DNA from: Photobacterium arenosum
Lineage (GTDB): Bacteria > Pseudomonadota > Gammaproteobacteria > Enterobacterales > Vibrionaceae
Length of the DNA: 64,000 nucleotides
Assembly (NCBI RefSeq): GCF_014841115.1
Contig: NZ_JACYTP010000013.1
Location: 84,249-148,248, forward strand
Direction: 5' to 3'
A program made the position numbers and the translations under genes. Shown here one piece after another: positions 20,501-26,500 of this stretch. Under the pieces are notes generated by a model. It made no database searches and was not told the DNA's origin. It saw only the letters and a list, made by a program, of their open reading frames with translations. How positions within the stretch are numbered: position 1 is the stretch's first letter; every line of letters begins with the position of its first letter.

Positions 20501-23500
20501 ATGGTGGAGACAACGCTGCTCTGTAATCTGATTTTCAGACTGATTACTACCATCTAATAACCACTGACGTTCAGCTTCCGGGAGAAGGTTAATGCGGTTA
20601 ACCGGCTCTGACACATCTTTTGCTATCGCGATCAATACCTGATGCAGATACGCAACATAACGTTCAGCCGTAGCCCGATCGAACAAAGCGGTTGCGAAAT
20701 ACAATGCCCCTGCGACTTCCTGCCCGTGATCGGTGAGATCCAGCGTCAAATCATACTTAGCGGCCGCGTAGCCCGGCGCAAGAGGTTCCGCATCCAGTCC
20801 CGGTAAGCGAATGTTATGGGCTGTATTCTCCTGCCAGGTCAGCATCACCTGAAAAAGTGGCGTATAAGCACGTTGTCGTGGCGGATTAACCTGCTCAACC
20901 ACTTGTTCAAACGGCAAGTCGCCATTTTCCTGCCCCAGAAGCAATGTCTCGCGAACTTGTTGTAACAGTGCCGGCCACTCAATGTCGCCGGACAAATCCA
21001 GTCGCAACGCTAGTGTGCTGACAAAGAAACCCATCATGGGCTCGGTATCTAACTGCCTGCGATTGGCATCCGGCGTACCAATAACAACATCCTGCTGCCC
21101 CGATAGTCGGGACAGCACTATGCCCCAGGCAGCCAGTACAGTCATAAACAAGGTGGCACCATTACGCTGGCTGAACTGGCGTAATGCCTGGGCCAGTTCG
21201 GCCTCCAGCCGTATCACAACCTGATCACCAGCAAACGACTGCACGACAGGACGAGGACGGTCTGTCGGCAACGTCAGTAATACGGGTGCATCACTCAGCT
21301 GTTGCTGCCAGTAATCTGCCTGGCTCGACAGTCGCTCGGGCGTCAGCCACTGACGTTGCCAGCTGGCATAATCCGCGTACTGCACTGATAACGGGCGTAG
21401 CGGATTCTGTTCGCCTTGTGTAAATGCCTGATACAAAGCTGCCAGTTCACGCAACAAGATGCCGTTAGACCAGCCATCGGATACCAGGTGATGACAGGTA
21501 AAGGTAAAGATCTGCTCGTCATCACTGAGCCGGATAAGGCTGACACGCAGCAAGGGACCATTCATTAAGTCAAACGGTCTGCTCGCTTCACTCGCGGCGA
21601 TCTGGAGCGCCTGCGCTTCTGCCTTGTCTGAATAGGATAATTGACGCAAATCATGCACAGTCAGCGGCAGTTCCGCCGCAGGCAGGATCTGGGCACAGGG
21701 CAGGCCGTCCTGACTGCTAAACACAGTGCGCAACGCTTCATGGCGCGCATAAATGGTATCCAGGCTACGTTGCCAGGACGGGATATCCAGCGAACCCCGT
21801 AAACGCACCGCCAGTGGCATGTGATAAATTTCACTCATGCCATCCAGCTGTGTCAGGAACCATAATCGTTGCTGGGCAAATGACAATGGCAGCCGTTCAC
21901 CGCGCACAACGGGCTCAATGGACGGTAATCCTTCTGTATTGTCTGTCGTCAGCTGACGGGCCAGTTGATGCAGCACAGGATTGGCGAACAACGCCGACAG
22001 AGCCAACGGCTGCCCTAACTGCTGCATCCGGTTAGCCAGACGTACGGCCAGCAACGAATGGCCTCCCAGCGCGAAGAAATTATCATCCCGACCTACCCGC
22101 TCCACTTCAAGCAAAGCTTCCCACAAAGTTGCCAGCCGCTGCTCAGTTTCATTTTCGGGTGGCATATAGTCAGCACGTGACTGGCTATGCGCCTGAGGAT
22201 CCGGTAATGCACGGCGATCCAACTTGCCATTGGGTGATAACGGTATTGTGTCAATCGGCATAAAGGCCACAGGTACCATGTAGTTCGGTAGCAGACTTGT
22301 CAGATAATCCCGCAATCCGGCTCCGTCCGGTTCACAACCCTCACCTGACACAAACCAGGCGATCAGGTGCTTGTCACCATGTCTGTCACTGCGGGCGTCC
22401 ACAACGGCATCGAGCACCTGCGGGTGCGTCTGCAATACGGCCTCAATCTCACCACATTCAATACGGAAACCGCGGATTTTTACCTGCTGATCATTACGGC
22501 CCAGGTATTCAATGTTGCCATCCGGCAGGTAGCGTGCCAGATCACCGGTCCGGTACATACGTCCGCCATGTTCGGCATTGAACGGATCACTGAGAAACCG
22601 TTCAGCGGTCAGCTCAGGACGATTCAGATACCCGCGTGCAACCTGTATCCCCCCGATATACATTTCACCCACTGCGCCTAAAGGCACTGGCTGACCATAT
22701 TTGTCTAACAGATAAATACGGGTATTCGCCACCGGGCGACCAATAGGAACGGTCACCAGATTTGTCTCGCGAGAACAATGCCAGGCGGTAACATCAACTG
22801 CGGCCTCGGTCGGCCCGTAAAGGTTGTGCAATTGTGCATGTGGTAACTGACGGTAACATGCCTTCACTAAAGAGGCAGGCAGCGCCTCGCCACTGCAGAT
22901 AACCCGCGCGACAGGCTGACAGCGTTCTGCCGCGCCGCTGTAGGCCAGAAAACTTTGCAGCATAGAAGGCACGAAATGCAGGGTTGTTACTCCATAACGG
23001 GCAATAGTACGGCTGAGATAATCCGGATCTTTATGCCCTTCAGGACGTGCCATCACCAGTCTGGCCCCATACATCAACGGCCAGAAAAACTCCCAGACCG
23101 ACACATCAAAGCCAAACGGTGTTTTTTGAAGGACCGTATCCTCTGCGGTCAGCCCATAAGCTTCCTGCATCCAGATCAAGCGGTTAACTATGCCCCTGTG
23201 CTCATTCATCGTGCCTTTCGGTTTACCTGTTGAACCCGATGTATAAATGACATAAGCCAGATTGTCCGGCTGGGACTGTGGTACTGGATTCTCGCAGCTC
23301 ACACCAGATGGCTGGTTGCCGTTTAACGACATTTCAGGAATAGCGTGCTTGCCGAGCGCATTGCGCCCGGCTTCATCAGTCAGTAGCAAGACGGGATCAG
23401 CATCTTGCAGAATGTACTGTAACCGCTCGCCGGGATAAGCCGGATCCAGGGGAACATAAGCGCCACCGGCTTTCAGAATACCAAGCAGGCCGATCACCAT

Positions 23501-26500
23501 TGCCAGACTTCGCTCAGCACAAACAGCTATCCTGCTGTCTGGGCCAACACCAAGTGCTATCAGTGTGTGCGCTAGTTGGTTTGCTTTCTCATTGAGCTGG
23601 GTATAGCTCAATGTCTGATCGTCACAAGCTTGATCTTCACAGACCTGATCGTCAAAAACCAAGGCAACGGCATCTGGTGTGCGTGCCACCTGCGCTTCGA
23701 ACAAGGTCTGCAGGCACTCGGACTGAGGATAACCCCTGGCAGTGCTGTTCCAGCCATTGACGAGCATGGCATACTCATTGTCCGGCACAATCGGCAGTTC
23801 ACAAACCGGAAGATCCGGCGTATAAGCCAGCGCATTGGTCAACGCACTCAGCGCCTGCTGCATATAACCGCATACCCGTTCTGCCTCTATCGGCGCAATG
23901 ACCTGAGCCGTGATAGATAGCATGTCCAGACCGTCATCCACCGACAGTACAAAGGGGTAGTTGGTTCTTTCCTCTGCGGAAATCAGACTCACCCCTTCAG
24001 GCAGAGGCAGGTTATCACCTTCGTTGTGGCGATAATTGAGCAATGCACTGAATAATGGCGTTCCTGCCGGTAAACCACTGCAACGCTGCGCCAGCGCCAG
24101 TGGGGCATGTTCATGAGCCAGCAGAGCACTCAGGCTTTGATGGGTCTGACGAACAGCGTTTTCTGTACTGCGGCTATCCATTTCCAACCGCAAAGGCAAG
24201 GTGTTGATAAAGAGTCCCAACGCACTTTCAGCCCCTTCGCCGGATTGCATACGACCCAGCAACACAGTGCCGAAAACAACACTGTCCTGACCGCTGGTTC
24301 TCGCCAGTACCTGCCCCCACGCAAGGTGACAAAGGCTGGCAAGGCTGACCCCCAGTTGTTTTGCATGTACCCGCAACGCCCGATTCAAATCAGCGGGCAG
24401 CGTCAGGCTTGCTTCATTGGTTTGCAAACCATCACCGTGAACATTGCTCAGACCAAAGGGCAGCACAGGTTCAGACATATCAGCCAGCATGCGACGGAAA
24501 AATGTTTCATGCTCGCTGTCACTGACGCCCAGCCGGGCTTGTGCCACCGCATTGCGAAATGGTTGTGCGGGTTTCAGTGCCGCTTCGTTACCTGCCATGA
24601 TTTCGCAGACTTCTTCAACCATCAAGGCCAGCGTCGTATGATCACCAATAAGGTGGTGCCATTGTTGTAACGCGCACCAGCTGCCATCTTGCTCTTGCGC
24701 AATTACAACATGCAGTAACGGTGCCTGAGTCAGATCCAGTCGGGTATGACGGGGATCATAACGCGATGCCAGTTGCTGGCTGATCTGCCCCTCCGCCGGG
24801 TCCAGCACCAGCTCTGTTGCATTGAAATTAGCCTGCCGCCACACAACTTGTACCGGAGACGCTGTACCAGTTGCCACAAAAGCAGTGCGCAGAATGTCAT
24901 GCCGAGTGATAACCTGCTGCATTGCAGCCAACCAATTATCCAGACGGGACCGGCTGTCAAACTGTAAGGTAGCGGACAGCAGGTAGGGATCGCCTTTTTC
25001 TGCTAACTGATGGTGAAAATAGATCCCCTCCTGTAACGGAGAAAGTGCATAGATATCCTGCACATTAACGACACCGCCCTGCACACTGTCAGTGATCGCA
25101 GTAATCTCTTCCTGAGCGAGATCGGCCAGAGGCAACATGTCTGGCGTGATTGTTTCACTGCCAACCCGAATTCTGTTTTCAGGTACGGCCACATCGGCCT
25201 GGGGGACCAGCGTCTGAGCCAATACCGACAGCGTCGGTGCAGAAAACAATGCCTGCAAATCTGTCGCCAGACCGACCTTACGCAGTTGAGCCAGCAATTT
25301 GACCACAAGCAATGAATGGCCACCTAATTCAAAAAAGTTATCATCGCGGCCTACACGCTCAACACCCAACAGATCCTGCCATATACGCGCCAGTAACAAT
25401 TCTGTTTCACCCTCGGGAGCGACGTAAATCATTCGTCCGGTTTCGGTCAAATCAGGCGCTGGCAGTGCACGGCGGTCCAGCTTGCCGTTCGGCGACAAAG
25501 GCAAGGCTTTCAGGCTGACAAACACAGTGGGAATCATATAGTCTGGCAGGCGTCCCGCGAGAAACGCTGACAGCTCGGTATTCAACTCTCCCCATCCGGA
25601 CTCTTCTGCTGGTACCAGCCAGGCAACCAGCCGTTTCTCTCCTGTACTGTCTGACAGTGCATCGACAACCGCATCACAGACAAATGGATGGGACACCAGC
25701 TGCGCTTCGATTTCGCCGGGCTCGATCCGGAAACCCCGTATTTTCACCTGATGGTCATTCCGGCCCAGGTATTCGAGGCTGCCATCAGGCAAATATCGGG
25801 CTCGATCACCGGTTCGGTACATTCGCCCTCCCGGCTTAAATGGATCGTCAAGAAATCGCTCAGCAGTAAGTTCAGGCTGATTCAGGTAACCGCGGGCAAC
25901 CTGCTCACCACCAATATACAATTCGCCTATCGCCCCCAAGGGTACCGGCTGCCCCGACTCATCCAGTAAATAGGCACGCGTATTAGCGATCGGGCGGCCA
26001 ATCGATGGCACTACAGCACCAGTGTGCGGATTCCCCGATGTGGCAACAACTGTGGTTTCTGTCGGGCCGTAATTATTCAATAATGTCAGGCCATGCGGGA
26101 TGTTCAGCGGCCAACGGCGAATACTGTCGCCACCAATCAGCAAAGTTCTCAGTGCCACAGGAAGATGACCGGCAGCAAGGGCGACTTCAGCCAAAGGCGT
26201 CACCATGAAAGATATCTGTGCGTCGCTGTTACCCCACCAACGCAACAGCGCATCACTATCACCGGATACTTCTCTTGGCGGTATCAGCACTGTGGCGCCC
26301 AATGACAAAGACGGCCATATTTCCCATACACAGGCATCAAAACCCAGACCCGCCATACAGGTAGTGCGCTCTCCGGCTTTCAGTTCTGTTGCCTCGGCAT
26401 GCCAGTAAATCAGATTGAGCAACTGGCCGTGTTCGACCATCACCCCTTTGGGCTTACCCGTTGACCCTGAGGTGTATACCACGTAGACCAATTGATTGGG

